Position numbers and translations under genes: made by a program | Origin: Bacteroidota bacterium | GTDB taxonomy: Bacteria > Bacteroidota > Bacteroidia > M30B66 | Length of the DNA stretch: 64,000 nt | Reading direction: 5' to 3' | Assembly: GCA_027490225.1 (NCBI GenBank) | Contig: JAIXYK010000040.1 | Coordinates: 1 to 64,000 of the forward strand | The notes under the pieces: generated by a model | The model's input: only the letters and a program-made list of their open reading frames with translations | Told to the model about the DNA's origin: nothing | The model's database searches: none | Shown here: in pieces, positions 8,834-23,300 of the stretch | How positions within the stretch are numbered: position 1 is the stretch's first letter | How the letters are laid out: the number at the start of each line of letters is the position of its first letter

Positions 8834-10801
8834 ATGTTAAAAAGTGTGAATTTTCTCTCAGTTGGTTCAAGTGTTCATAAGTATTACAGGATACTTTGTG
8901 TAACTATAACACTTACAATAATTTGTGAATTATTAAGTGCACAGGTTCCTTTTAATTTTGAGCTTGAAAAGCAAGCCATTAAAGAGAAAAGCAAATTCAA
9001 TGGTTCTAGCAGAAGTAATGAGAATGAAAACAATATTGACATTACTTATTATAATTGTAGATGGAAAGTAAATCCTGAAGTGCGTTTTATTGAAGGCGTT
9101 GTAGGTATTCATTACAAATACGGTGAACTATACAATGGAACTGTTCAATTTGATTGCAACACATCCTTGATAATTGATTCTATCATTCATAATGGCGCTC
9201 AAATTTTATTTTCACATTTAGATAATCAGATAAAACTTACTATTGAAGGCAATACTTCCGAAGCAGTTGATTCTGTGGTGATTTTCTATCATGGTATTCC
9301 GGAAAGTTCTGGTTTCGGTTCTTTTGAAATCGACACCACTTCTCTAGGCAATCCTTGCATGTGGACGCTTTCTCAGCCTTTTGGCGCAAAAGATTGGTGG
9401 CCTTGCAAGCAATCCTTATTAGATAAAGCTGATTCTATAGACATTACTGTGAATGTTCCAGTCGGGAATTATGTGGCAAGTAATGGTTTGTTAGTTTCAG
9501 AAGATACAGTAAACAATATGCTGGTTGTACATTGGAAACATCGATATCCGATTGCAACTTATTTAATTGCTATAGCAGTTAGTAATTATGAGCGTTACAG
9601 CGAATTAGTTCCGCTTTCAACCGGGGATTTATTGATAGAAAATTATGCATTCCCTGAAGATAGAGGAGAATGGGAATGGTTAAGCTTTAACACCAACCAA
9701 GCAATTCAGTATTTTGATAGCTTATTTGTACCCTATCCATTTATGCGAGAAAAGTATGGGCATGCACAATTTGGTTGGGGTGGAGGAATGGAACACCAAA
9801 CCATGAGTTTTATGGCCGATATTGGTTCTTGGTTAATGTCGCATGAACTGGCGCACCAATGGTTTGGAGATTTTGTTACTTGTGGTTCATGGAAAGATAT
9901 TTGGCTCAACGAAAGCTTTGCAACTTTTTCAACAGGTTTATTTTATGAACGTTTCTCAGATGGGTTTTTTCCCATTTGGAAGTCTTCTCAACGAGATTAT
10001 ATAATGAGTATGCCAGGTGGAAAAGTGATAGTTACTGATACAACTCAAGTAGATTCAATATTTAATCCAAGATTGACCTATTCTAAAGGTGCTGCAGTGC
10101 TGCAAATGCTTAGGAAAACCTTAGGTGATGAACTGTTTTTTGAAGGGCTGAGGTCGTATTTGAAGGATACAACTTTAGCAACATGTTTTGCTTACACCAG
10201 CGATTTTGTTAGACATATGGAATTAGTTTCTAACAAAGACTTAACACTTTTTTTTAATCAATGGCTTGAAACTGAAGGCTATCCTGTTTTGAATATTGAA
10301 TGGTATCAAATAGATGGTAAATTGAAGTTAAATGTTGTTCAGAACCACAGTATAACTGATGTTGAACCTTTTACTTTTGAGTACCCTATATTTTTGTATG
10401 GTAATGGAATGGAGCAAGTTAGATGGGTAACTATTAATTCTTCAAGTGCAGCTTTTGAGTTTGACATTCCCTTTTCAATTGATAGTATAAAAGCTGATGT
10501 AGATTTTGATTTTTTAGTAAAAACAACAATAAATCAAATCTCAACAAATGAAGCTACTTCTCTTCTTGTTTATCCTAATCCTGGCAACGGAAATTTTACT
10601 TTCAAAAGTACTCGCAAATTAGTGTTAGAAGGTGCAATTTTGGTGAATGCTATTGGTCAAGAAGTTCAATTTGATTTTCAACTTTCATCCGAAGGATTTA
10701 CGGGAAAGTTAGTTTTGGAATCACTGATAAATGGCCTTTACTTTTTAAAAGTTAAAAGAGAAGACGGCTCATTTGCAGTTGCGCATTTCATTGCGAATTA
10801 A
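8834..10801 (+). CDS. Secreted M1-family zinc aminopeptidase with T9SS type A sorting domain
   Basis: An extracellular or surface metallopeptidase of the M1 family. I start it at ATG 8834 rather than the TTG at 8822; a signal peptide ending near LLSAQ follows. The catalytic centre reads SHELAHQWFGDFVTCGSWKD near residue 336, followed by LNESFATF, giving HExxH and the third zinc ligand Glu 18 residues on. The exopeptidase motif is GGMEH instead of the usual GGMEN. The last 80 residues contain LLVYPNPGNGNFTF and end in VAHFIAN, a type A T9SS sorting domain that directs export and surface anchoring. The gene is divergent from the pterin dehydratase gene with only 25 bases between them. Confidence 0.92.
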   Translation: MLKSVNFLSVGSSVHKYYRILCVTITLTIICELLSAQVPFNFELEKQAIKEKSKFNGSSRSNENENNIDITYYNCRWKVNPEVRFIEGVVGIHYKYGELYNGTVQFDCNTSLIIDSIIHNGAQILFSHLDNQIKLTIEGNTSEAVDSVVIFYHGIPESSGFGSFEIDTTSLGNPCMWTLSQPFGAKDWWPCKQSLLDKADSIDITVNVPVGNYVASNGLLVSEDTVNNMLVVHWKHRYPIATYLIAIAVSNYERYSELVPLSTGDLLIENYAFPEDRGEWEWLSFNTNQAIQYFDSLFVPYPFMREKYGHAQFGWGGGMEHQTMSFMADIGSWLMSHELAHQWFGDFVTCGSWKDIWLNESFATFSTGLFYERFSDGFFPIWKSSQRDYIMSMPGGKVIVTDTTQVDSIFNPRLTYSKGAAVLQMLRKTLGDELFFEGLRSYLKDTTLATCFAYTSDFVRHMELVSNKDLTLFFNQWLETEGYPVLNIEWYQIDGKLKLNVVQNHSITDVEPFTFEYPIFLYGNGMEQVRWVTINSSSAAFEFDIPFSIDSIKADVDFDFLVKTTINQISTNEATSLLVYPNPGNGNFTFKSTRKLVLEGAILVNAIGQEVQFDFQLSSEGFTGKLVLESLINGLYFLKVKREDGSFAVAHFIAN

Positions 10802-11347
10802 TTAAGAATTTTAATTGTTTAATATCTTTTATATAGGTATTAATACTCATTTGTTGCGCATAGTTGAAACAAATGTGAATTATATAAATCATTTTTTATT
10901 CCATGTAAGAATTAAGTATAAATTTGTATTTTAATTCAAAGTTGAAAAAGGGTTGATTTTAGATCTGTATTTTTTTAAAATCGCATAGCATGACTGAAAA
11001 TATTTACATAGAATTCCGCGTTCTTATTTTACAAAAAGGAGAAAAAACTATGCACGTTTTAGCAAGTTTGGCCTCATTTTTAGTTGTAATAAGAATTCAA
11101 TTTGTGTTGAAATGTAACAGTTTGTTAGGTTTGCTTACTCCAGAATCCTTTAGGAAAATAACCTTCAAAGACAAATTTCGTTTATCAGTTCGTTTTTCAC
11201 ACCTAAATGCACTGCGAATGACTCAATTTTCCATTCCGAACTTCAATTTCGATCATAAACTAACTGACAATAGAGCAGCTGAAGCTTTTTATTGTCAATC
11301 AGCTCGTTCAGCTATGTCAACCACAAAATTACCTAACATTAATTAAT
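10802..11347. other. 546-base leader/intergenic region of the giant gene
   Basis: AT-rich region between the M1 peptidase and the giant repeat protein. A TAAATTTG sequence at 10919-10926 matches the Bacteroidota -7 box (TAnnTTTG), without a clear -33 partner. If it is used, the giant mRNA has a leader of about 415 bases. An inverted repeat, TGACAATA...TATTGTCA, lies at 11265-11297, 50 bases before the start codon. A 118-codon reading frame (10990-11346) ends one base before the giant gene's ATG, but its composition does not look like a protein and I do not call it a gene. Confidence 0.5.
11265..11297 (+). promoter_or_regulatory. Hairpin in the leader of the giant gene
   Basis: Perfect 8-base inverted repeat TGACAATA/TATTGTCA enclosing a smaller AGC/GCT stem, placed 50 bases upstream of the giant gene's start codon. 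There is no T-run after it, so it is not a terminator. It could be an mRNA-stabilising or translation-affecting leader structure (inference). Confidence 0.4.
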
Positions 11348-14300
11348 ATGGAAACAACTACTACACACAAAAGTATTTTCCGTGCTTTCAATTTAAACTT
11401 TAATAGCCAATGGTTTTTAAGGTTGTTTTTTATTTGTTTAACTCTTGTTTTTAGCCTTTATGCAAGTGCTCAAAGCACAACAGTTACTACTGGAAATTGG
11501 AATGTACCAGCTGTATGGGGAGGAACAGTCCCTCCTGCAGGTAACAATGCTGTTATTGCAAACAATGTTTCCATTACTTCAAACGTAACAATTAATGACT
11601 TAACCATTAATGCTGGAACTACATTAACAATGACAGGGGCTTTTACTTTAACTGTAAATGGGAGCTTAACTGTTAACGGAACTTTTGCAGGAGGTACAGG
11701 AACAGGGACAATTACTGTAGCGGGAAATACGGTTTTGAATGGAACTGGAGCTATAAATTTAGTTTCTGGTAGTTTTACCACAACAGGAACAACTACTCTT
11801 AATGGTACATCTTCAATAAATGATGCGACCACTGCAGGTACAAATACTTTTACTGGTTTATTAACTATAAATTCAGGAACATCATTTACAAATACTGCAA
11901 ATGCACCAACTTACATTTTTGGAGGCGGTATAACAAACAACGGAACTTTCAATAAAGTTGGAACAGGAGCAGTAGCGCTTAATGGAGCAAATGCAATTGG
12001 TGGAACTTCAGCTTTGAACATCCCAGGTACTGTAACAATTACTGGGAATAAAACAATGGATAACACTGGTGGTCTTACATTTCCTGGAAATGTGACTATA
12101 GCTGCAGCAACAACTTTTACAAATAACGGAACTGTGAGTATTACGGGTACATTAAATGGAGGAAATGCTGCAACTTCTATTTGGGTAAATGCAGCTAATT
12201 CCACATTAAACTATGCAAACACTGCTGCACCAATGGCCACTGGAGTGCTTACAGCTTCAGCTTCGCCAAACACTGTAAATTACAGTACAGGAGGACAAAC
12301 TATAGAGGGAGCAGATTATCATACGCTTACTTTAGGCGGATCAACAGTAACTAAAACTTTAAACGGAGCAACTACAGTAGCAAATGCATTTACTATTCCA
12401 TCAACAATTACATTGGCAAACAGCACATTCGCATTAACATTGCCCAACACCACAATTAATGGAGCATTAACTTTAGGCGCTGGGAATTTTACAGCTTCAG
12501 GAACAATTGCCAACAATGGAACTTTTACTGCTGGTGGAGGAACGGTTACTATCGCAGGAGCGATTACCAATGGAGGGACTTTCACTTTAGGGGCTGGAAA
12601 CTTTACAGCATCTTCTACATTTACAAATAACTCAACTTTTAACGATGGCAATGTTGGAGGTGTAAACATTTTTACTGGCCTTTATACAAATGCAGGAACA
12701 TTTACAAATATAACGAATGCTCCACTTGATTTTAGAGGCGGCCTAACCAATAACGGAACAATGACTGCTCCGGGAACTGGAACAATGACATTTTCTACCA
12801 ATACACAAACTATTACAGGAACCAACGCCATTACTTTTGCAGGACCAGTAGTAGTTGCATCTGCTGTTACATTTAACAATTCAGCTACATATAGTTTCTC
12901 ATCAACATTTACAACAAATGTTGGAGGTTCTGCTACTTTTGCAGGAACTGGAGCAACAACAATTACAGGAGCAACTGTCTTAAATGGTAATTTTACATTA
13001 AATGCTGGTGTGCCAATTACACATTCTGGAGCAGTAACTATTGGAGCTGGTACAAATTATCAAGCAAATGGAATTCCTACTATAAATGGCGCATTAACTG
13101 GAGTAAATGCTACTACTTCAATATTTACATTAGGAGCAGGTTTAACCTTAACATATTCTGCCGCTGCCGCGCCGATGGCAGGTGGAGTGTTGGATGCGTC
13201 TGCTACAGGAACCACTGTAAATTATTCAGGTGCAGCCCAAACTATTGCAGGCGGTATTTACAACAATCTAGTTTTAAGTGGCACTAACACAAAAACATTA
13301 GGAGGAAATACAACTGTAAATAATGCATTTACGATTTCCTCACCTATTACGTTATCAAACAGTACATTCTCTCTTACACTTTCAAATACAACTATTAATT
13401 CTGGTGGAATTTTAACTGGCGGTGCTGGAAGTATAATTGCAAACGGAACTGTAATAAATAATGGAACTGTTACGGCTGGTGCAGGTGCATTTACTGTTGC
13501 AGGAGCAATTACAAATGGAGGAACCTTTACTTTAGGCGCAGGGAACTTTACAGCATCTTCAACTTTTACAAATAACTCAACCTTTAACGATGCTAATGTT
13601 GGAGGTACAAATGTTTTCGCTGGACTTTACACAAATGCTGGAACATTTACAAATGCAGGAAATTCTCCACTTGATTTTAGAGGAGGCCTTACAAACAATG
13701 GAACAATGACAGCTCCTGGAACAGGAACGATGACATTTTCTACTAACGCTCAAACAGTTACAGGAACTAATGCCATTACTTTTGCAGGACCAGTTGTAGT
13801 TTCATCAGATGTAACCTTTGATAATACAGCTACATATACATTTTCTTCTACTTTTACCGTGAATGCAACTGGTTTAGCCACATTCACAGGTACAGGTGCT
13901 TCAACAATTGCAGGAATTTCTACCTTAAATGGGGATTTCACTTTAGATGCAGGAACCGCAATAACACAAACAGGAGCTGTAAACATTGGCAACAATACTA
14001 CATACCTTGCCAATGGTATTCCAACAATTGCAGGAGCTTTAACTGGAGCAACGGGAACATCGGTGTTTACATTGGGTGCAGGTTTAACTTTGGTATATAC
14101 GAATGCTGCAGCACCTATGGTGGGTGGTGTATTTGATGCATCTGCAACTGGTACTACAGTGAATTATGCCAGAAATGGCGACCAAACAATTGCTGGTGGT
14201 ATTTACAATAACTTAGTGTTAAGTGGAACCAGTAGTATAAAAACCTTAGGTGGAAATACTACAGTAAATAGTGCATTTACAATCCCTTCTCCAATAACAT

Positions 14301-17300
14301 TTGCAAACAGTACATACTCTATTACACTTCCAAATACAACCATTAACTCAGGTGGAATTATAACAGGCGGTGCTGGAAATATTATTGCAAATGGAACTAT
14401 ACTTAATAATGGAACTCTTACTGCAGGTGGAGGAACATTTACAGTTGCAGGATCAATTACCAACAATGGAACTTTTACGGCTGGTGCTGGTGCATTTACC
14501 GTTGCAGGAGCAATTACAAATGGAGGAACTTTTACTTTAGGTGCAGGGAACTTTACAGCATCTTCAACTTTTACAAATAACTCAGCCTTTAACGATGGGA
14601 ATGTTGGAGGTACAAATGTTTTCGCTGGACTTTACACAAATGCGGGAACATTTACAAATACAGGAAATTCTCCACTTGATTTTAGAGGCGGCCTTACAAA
14701 CAATGGAACAATGGCAGCTCCTGGAACTGGAACAATGACATTCTCAACCAACACTCAAACTGTATCAGGAACAAATGCCATTACTTTTGCAGGACCGGTA
14801 GTAGTTTCATCAGATGTTACATTTAATAATACTGCAGCTTATGGTTTCTCTTCAACCTTTACAACTAATGTTGGAGGTTCTGCCACTTTTGCAGGAACTG
14901 GAGCAACAACAATTACTGGAGCAACCATCTTAAATGGTAATTTTACATTAAATGCTGGTGTTCCGATTACACATTCTGGAGCAGTAACAATTGGAGCAGG
15001 TACAAATTATCAAGCTAATGGTATTCCTTCAATTGTTGGAGCATTAACTGGTTTGAATGCAACTACTTCAATATTTACATTAGGTGCAGGTTTAACTTTA
15101 ACATATTCAAATCCTGCCGCTCCAATGGTTGGTGGTGTACTAGATGCATCCGCTGCTGGAACCACTGTAAATTATGCCAGAAATGGAGACCAAACCATTG
15201 CAGGAGGTATTTACAATAACTTAGTGCTAAGTGGAACCAGTGGTATAAAAACCTTAGGTGGAAATACTACTGTAAATAATGCATTAACAATTCCAGCAGT
15301 TAATACACTTGCTTTAGCTGGGTTCGACTTTACAGCTTTAAGCACTATTTCAAACAGTGGAACATTTAATGATGCCGCTGCTGCTGGTATAAATATAATA
15401 ACAGGTTTGTTTACAAACACAGGTACTTTTTCTGCCAGTAACAATCCTTCTTTTGAATTTAGAGGAGGTTTAACAAACAATGGTACTATGACCGGTACAA
15501 GCGGAGGAACTTATTCTTTTACCACTAACCCACAAACAATAACAGGTAGTAATGCTATTACTTTTGTTGGACCAGTTGTAGTTTCTTCTGATGTAACTTT
15601 TAACAATACAGCCACATATACTTTCTCAAGTACTTTTACTAATACAGGTATTGTTAATTTCACAAATACAGGAGCTGTAATTTTTACTGGTATAGCTACT
15701 ATTAACGAAGCTTTTACTGGGGCAGCCGGAAAGACATTAACTCATAATAATGCCGTTACAATAGGTGCAAATACAACTTATACTTGTAATGGTACTTCAA
15801 CAATTTCTGGGGTTTTATCTGGAGCTAGTGCGAATGCAATTTTTTCATTAGGTACAACTGGAACTTTAAACTATTCTAACGCCACTGCACCTATGGCTAC
15901 GGGGCAATTAGATGCTGTAGCAACAGGCTGTACTGTTAATTATTCAGGAGGAAATCAAACTGTTCAATCTTCTACATATTATAATTTAGGATTTACGGCA
16001 ACTGGTACTAAAACTATTCCTGATGTTTCAGTTTTAGGTAACTTTATTAGGACTGCAGGCACACCAAGTTTTGTAGCAAACTCTGTGGTGTCTTTTAAAG
16101 GCGGCGACAATGCAACAATCAGCTTTAATAACTTAGGAGTGTCTTTTCAAAACTTAGTAGTTGATAAAGCTTTATCTGCAACAGTAACAATTGTTCCTGG
16201 TGGTGCAGTTACAACATCTTGTATCTCACTTTCAATTCCAAATGGTACACTAAACTTAGGAACTACTGCCACAACTTTTAATGTTACTGGTGATTTTACA
16301 GGAGCAGGTGGATTTAATATGAGCGGTGGAACGCATACTGTAAATTTAACCGGCGTAAATAACTCAATTGGCACTTTAACTTCGGCAGGTCCCGCACTTG
16401 GAACAATAGTATATAACAGAGCTGGAAATCAAAACATGATTGCCTCTCCAAACTACAGAAATGTTACTCTGAGTGGTTCTGGAACTAAAAATCTTTCAGG
16501 CGCAATGACAGTAAATGGAGCTTTAAATTTAAGTACAAACTTATTTTTAAACTTAGGTGGTTCTGATTTAACTTTAACTCCTACTGCAACATTAGCAGGT
16601 ACATTCTCTGCTTCAAGAATGATTTTGACGGATGGTACAGGTAACTTTATTAAACAAGGAACTACTAACGCGCATTTTACTACAAATATACCTGCAGGTC
16701 TGTTTCCTTTAGGTGGAGTAGGTGGATTGTATACACCATTCACAATAAGCTCATTGTCGGCTACTTATACTGGTACGGCAGCAATTTCAGTTAGAGCAGT
16801 TCCTTTACGTCAACCAAATGTACCTTATTTTAATAATGCGCTTTCAAAATATTGGAAAATAGAAACAACTAATATTTCAGGAATTTCAGCAAATGCATCT
16901 TTTGTTTATATGCCTTCTGAAGCTCCTTTACCAATTGGATTATATGAACCAAGAGTATGGAACGGTACTTCTCTAGCTGCCGTTGCAGGTCCTTCAGCAG
17001 CCGGAGCAAATCCTTTTTCTACAACAGCTACAACTTTTTTAGCTGGAGAATGGACTGCAGTTGACCCAACAATTAGAACAACACTATATTCTTATCAATC
17101 TGGAGATTGGTCTGACTTAAATACATGGACAACAGATCCTTCTGGTTCTACGTTAATTTCTTCTATCATTCCGGGAGCTGGAGATCAGGTAGTAATATTA
17201 TCGGGAAGAACTGTAAATACAGCTGTTGCAAGAACTATTGGGCAAATTGAAATTGAGGATGGAGGTATTTTAGATTTAGGGACAACTACTGGTCATAATT

Positions 17301-20300
17301 TAGGAACCGTTAGTGGAGAAGGAAGACTTCGTTTGCAAACCACTACATTCCCAACAGGAAATTTCGCTGCATTCTCAGCTGCAACAGGCGGGACTGTAGA
17401 ATATTATAATTTACCTGGAGGTCCTGCAAATGTGCTTTCTAACACACAATTGGTATACAATAATTTAGAGTTTACAAATTCCACAGGAACTAATTACACT
17501 GTGAATACAAATTCTGATTTAACCATTAATGGGAATTATTTGTCAAACAGAACATCTGGTGATATTATAGTTAACATCGGAAACCTTGCCACTTCTTGGT
17601 CATTAGTATTTAATAAAAATGTTACAATAAATGCTGGTACAACCTTAAAAGCTGCAAATTACAATGCAACACATGATGTTACAATACATGGTAATTTAAG
17701 TGTTGATGGAACACTAAATTTTACAAATGGAGCGGCAAATGTAAATTCAACTACAGGTGCTATTACTGTTCTTTTTAGAGGTGCTGTTGCCAATACTACA
17801 GCAACTTTCGGAGCTGGATCCTCTGTTAAGTTTTACGATTTTACTGTTACCAAAAATGATGGTTTTGAATTGTTTGTAAGTTCTTCTCCTTCAGCAACTG
17901 TATTGTTCCACGGACGAGGTGATGTTTTAACTGTAACAGTTGGAACCTTAAGATTAGGTGCTAATTTAACCATTCCTGCTCTTGGTGATGGCGTAGGTAA
18001 TTATGATTTGGGAGCTCCGGGAGTACTTCCTGTTTTATGGATAGATGGAGCTAATGTAACTTGCACAGCATCAGGCGCTATAGTGCCATACGGTACATTT
18101 AAAATATCTTCAGGCTCTTTCACATTTACAGTAGGTCAAGCCGCTGTGGTTGTTAGAGAGTCAGGTTTATTCCAAATTGATGGAGGAACAGTAAATATGA
18201 ATTTATTTAGAACCTCTACTACTGCTGTTACTCACAGAGGTTCGTTTGTTATGAATGGAGGAACACTTTCATTAAGCGGAAGTACAAGTTCAGAAATGAA
18301 TTTCTATGCAATATTATCTTTACCTTATCCTGAAAATGTATTTAAAATGACTGGTGGTGTTATAAATATTACCAGGGTAAATACAGGCAGTATTACTGTA
18401 AACGGAGGTATTATGATAGCATCAGCTCCTCAAAATTACGATGTAACCGGTGGGACATTAAACGTGAACGTTACCGGAAATCAAAATTTTGATATCACTT
18501 CTACCGCGCCTTTTTACGATTTGAATTTAGGTCGCGTTTCAGCTGGCACAGGTCAAGTAAGATTGAATACGATGAATTGGTCGTATGATGGAAATGCAGG
18601 TAATACTGCAACAATATCTGGTCAACCATTAACGGTGCTTAATAACTTAAACGTAAATGCTGCTACAGCTTTAGTTTTTAACACAAATGGTTTTAATTTA
18701 AATGTTGGTAGAAACTTTAACCTAAGCTCAGCAGCAACATCATTAACGACAGGTGCTAATACATTAACTTTTAACGGTAATACAGCACAAGCCTTTACTG
18801 TAAACGGAACAATTACAGCACCAGGTTTAAACAATTTAACAATTAACAAAGGAAGTGCGAGTACATTAACGTTAGCAGGTTCAGCTGCAACTATTACAGC
18901 TGCTGGAGCTTTAAATTTATTAAACGGAACACTTGCTGATAATGGTAAAACATTAAACGTTGGCGGTAATGTTATAAATAGTGCCACACACAGTGGAACT
19001 GGTAAAATTGTATTAAACGGTACAGCTATACAAACTGTTGGAGGAACTGGTAATGGTGTTTTCCAAAATTTAGAAATTGCAGGTGGCCCTGCTATTGTTT
19101 CTGCAACCAATACAATTAGAATAAATGGTAATTTGAATATGGCTACAAACCGTATCTTCAATATTGCAATTTATCGCTTAATGTTACAAGCAACATCAGC
19201 AATAACAGCTGTGCCAGGTGCATTTGGTGCATCAAGATTTATTGCAACTGATGGTTTTCAATCTGATGGAGGTATTGTAAAACCTTACAATTCTACTGCT
19301 GCATTCTTATTCCCATTTGGTACAGGAACTAATTACATGCCTGCAACTATTCAGTTTAGTGCGGCACCTAGTGCATATGGTACTATTGATGTTAGACCAG
19401 TTGCTGCTAAACAATTGTATGTAACCGATGCTCCTAATGCTATTACTGCATACTGGAAAGTTCGTCAAACTGGCTTTGCTGGTGTTCCCGCTAATTCAGT
19501 GAACTTAACATTTAATTATGGTACATTACCAGATAACTTAGCTTACATTCCTGGTTATTATAACTACCAATCTATTGCTTTTACTACAATTAACGATGTT
19601 ACGAAAGTAAACGAAACAACAAAAAATATTAGTTTCGACAACGTGAGTTACTTTAATGGTGATTTTACTGCAGGTACTTTGTCAGCATTCGGCGTTGTAG
19701 TTCCATATTATAGCCGTGCAAATGGTAATTGGAACAATAATACTACTTGGTCAAATGTTGGTTTTGGTGGCGCTATAGCACCAGGAATACCAAATGCATC
19801 AGTTCCGGTTTTTATTGGAGATGGGATTTCTTATTTCCATACAGTTACTGTAATAGCCAACAATACGGTTTCAGGTTCTTTAATTGTAGATGCAGGATCT
19901 GTTTTAATTTTAGGTACAACAACTGGACATAATTTTGGTGCATTGCCTTATGCTACTGCAGGAGGGGCTGGTACAATTAGAATTTCTTCTGCAACTCCGG
20001 TTGCAGAATTTCCTGCAGGTGACTTTGGGGTTTTCTTCACTGCAGAAGGAGGTACTACTGAGTATATAACTAATGGTACTTCATTTACATTACCTTTAGT
20101 AACAGCTGCCCCTACAAGTGCTCAAATTAGATCATATAAAAATCTAGTTCTAACTCCTTCCGTTGGTTTATCTATTAAGATGCCAAACAGAGATTTGGAA
20201 ATAATTCAGAATTTATTTATTACTGGGAATGCAGCTGGTGTTGCCCTGCTAAACGACGCTTCAGCAAAAACATTAACTGTTCGAGGCAATTTAAACCTTA

Positions 20301-23300
20301 CCTCTGGTATACTTAGATTTCCTGGAACATTTGCTCAGGCTGCTAGCGTAGAAGGTGATATTACAATAGGAACTAATGGAACTTTAGATGTGGATAATTC
20401 AGGAGCTGTTTCAAATTCAATCAACTTAACTGGAAATTTAACAGTTAATGGAGTAATTGACTTGAACAAAGCAAGTAAAGGTAATTTTACATTTATAGGT
20501 AATTTAGATAAAGTTATTACCGGTACGAATGGTTCTGCATCAGCATCATTTAACAATATTACTGTAAACAAAGGAGTAGGTCAAACTACACTTTTAAATG
20601 TTGATTTGGCAGGTGCATTTATTGCACCAACTAATAATTGGCTAACGCTTCAAAACGGAACTTTTAGACTATCTAAAGCTACTACTATTACTTTAACAGA
20701 TCAAGCTGCTACCAGCTTCTTGCTTCCTTCGGCTGCTATTTTATCTATTAACCATGCTTCTGCTGTGGTAAACGTTGCAATGGCAAATGCAGATAATGCA
20801 GAATTTATTTTGGCAGGAAAATTAGAAATGTTAAACGGTACAATGAATATAGGTAATACTGCAAATAACAGACACAATGACTTGGAATATGCAGCTACTG
20901 AAACACCAACTTTAGAAATCCGTGGAAACAGCCAATTAAATGTAAATGGACAAATAAGAAGAAGTGTAAGTGTATTACTTGGTTCATTAATTTACAACCA
21001 ACAAGACAATAGTACAGTGCTAGTTAGAGGTAAAAACCCTGGTGTTGCTGGTAACTTTAACTTAAATAGAGGGAAGTTCGAAATAACAAATCCAGGAAGT
21101 CAATTTAATATGAGTGGTAATGCTTTATTAATTGTTGATAGAGGTGGATTGGCAAGTGGTATATATGGAGATGTATTTATTGATCCTTCAGCTTCTAATA
21201 TTACAGGTGGAGAGATTAGAGTAGGTACTTCACTAACCGCAGGCTCTGAAGGAACTTTCTTGTTTAATTCTACAGTTCCTTTATGGAATGTAACTGTAGA
21301 TGGAACAATTGCCGCCAAAACTCTTAGATTGTTAAATAACCCATTAATAGTGCAAAGAGATCTAGCTATTAGAGGTAGTTCTATTTTTAATGCTAATTCG
21401 TTAGATGTTACAATTGGTGAGGATTTAACAAACGAAAATCCTAATTCTGCAACTGGACTTAGTTTTGGTGGTTATCAAGTGATTAGTGCAAGTCAAGTTA
21501 CCACTCTAAATGGAACATTAAGTAATCAAACCATAACTGGTGCTGCTGGAAACCTAACAAACTTTGCAAATCTTGTTGTCAACAATACTTTTGCTACGGG
21601 TGCTTTAAATTTAGCTACAAATTCAAATATTCGTATAAATAACAATTTCAGTGCTTTGGCCGGAAATATAAACGGTGGATCAAATAATATAACAGTTCTA
21701 GGAAATACAGTTAACAATGTAAACATCAACAATACAGGTGCTGGATATTTTGTTTCAAATGGAACTTCACAACAAGTTATTTCTGGAAATGGACTTGGTA
21801 CTTTTGGAAACTTCAGAATTAACAATGCTGCAGGAATTGAAACATCAGTTCCATTGACTATTAGCGGAGATGTGAATTTTGTAAATGGTATTTTCTATAT
21901 CAATAATCATCTGTTAACATTAACAGAAACAGCTGCAATATCAGGTGTTACAAATGAAAGCAGAATGTTCAGATTAAATGGAGTACTGAGTGATGGAGGT
22001 GTTAGAAAGCTATACCCTGCTGCAGCACAAAATTTCACATTCCCAATCGGTATTACGTTGAAATATGCGCCCGTATCTATCAATGCAACAACTAATAGCA
22101 ATGCAGGATCGGTAACTATTAAACCAATAAACGTAAAACACCCTGCAACAACAGACCCTTTAGATAAAGAGTTAACTTTCTACTGGAATACATCTTCAAC
22201 GGGATTTGCGCCAAGCTCAGTATTTACCCATGTATATAATTATGTAAACTCAGATGCTGCAAACGGAATTGAAATTAACTACCGTGCAGGAAGATTCTTC
22301 AACAATGTTTGGTCACCTCAATTTGGTATACCAAGTACAGTGAATGCCGCTGCTAATACAATTACACTTTCTGGTGTGAATTATTTAAATGGAGATTACA
22401 CAGCTGGAGAACAAACGGAATTTGATCAATTACTTGTGTTCTATAGCAGAAATGCAACTTTAGGTGGAAACTGGAATGATCCAAATGCTTGGTCAACAGA
22501 CCAGATTTTACAGCACACTGGTCCAGCTGCAGGTACTTTCCCAACTTCTAATACAGTTGTTATTGCTGCTGGCCATACCATTGTTGGTAATACTAACAAC
22601 TTGAATGCACCATTGGCAACAATTAATGGAACATTGAATTTGAATAATTCAATTGGTCATAATTTCGGTACAGTATCAGGAACAGGAACAATAAGAATGA
22701 CTCCAACTGTTGCTAATCAATTTATTTTCCCTGGAGGTAATTACACAGCGTTTATAACTGCTGGTGGTGGAACATTCGAATACAGTTCAACTGCTACTGC
22801 TGCTTTACCTAGTCAAAGTATTTACAATAATGTATTGTTTACTGGTGCTGGTTCTAAAACTATGGCAAACACTGATTTATTGGTGAATGGAAACTTTACT
22901 GTAAACGCTGGTAATGTAGCAAACACTTTTAATAAGAACATTACCTTAAATGGTGATTACACAAGCTTACCAGGAACTGCTGGTTTTACAGTTGGTACTG
23001 GAACAGTTTCTATGGTTGGAGGGAACCAAACACTTTCAGGTTCAGCCAATTTCTATCGTTTAATCATAAATGGAGCAGGTGTTAAAACATTTAATGCATC
23101 TGTAACTGTAAGCAATGAGTTACAACTAAACAATGGTGTAATCGCCACCGGTTCTAATTCAGTTTCATTAAACGCGGCAGCAACAATCTTAGGTGGTTCT
23201 GCTACATCTTATGTGAATGGATTTTTACAACGATTCATTCCAAGTGCTACTTCTTCGAGGACATTCCCTATTGGAGACAACACAGCATATACTCCGGTAA

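Noticed and set aside
10990-11346. 118-residue frame directly upstream of the giant gene
   Set aside because: It lacks recognisable domains, signal or composition of a real protein, and most likely lies in the untranslated leader; kept only as a point to check.
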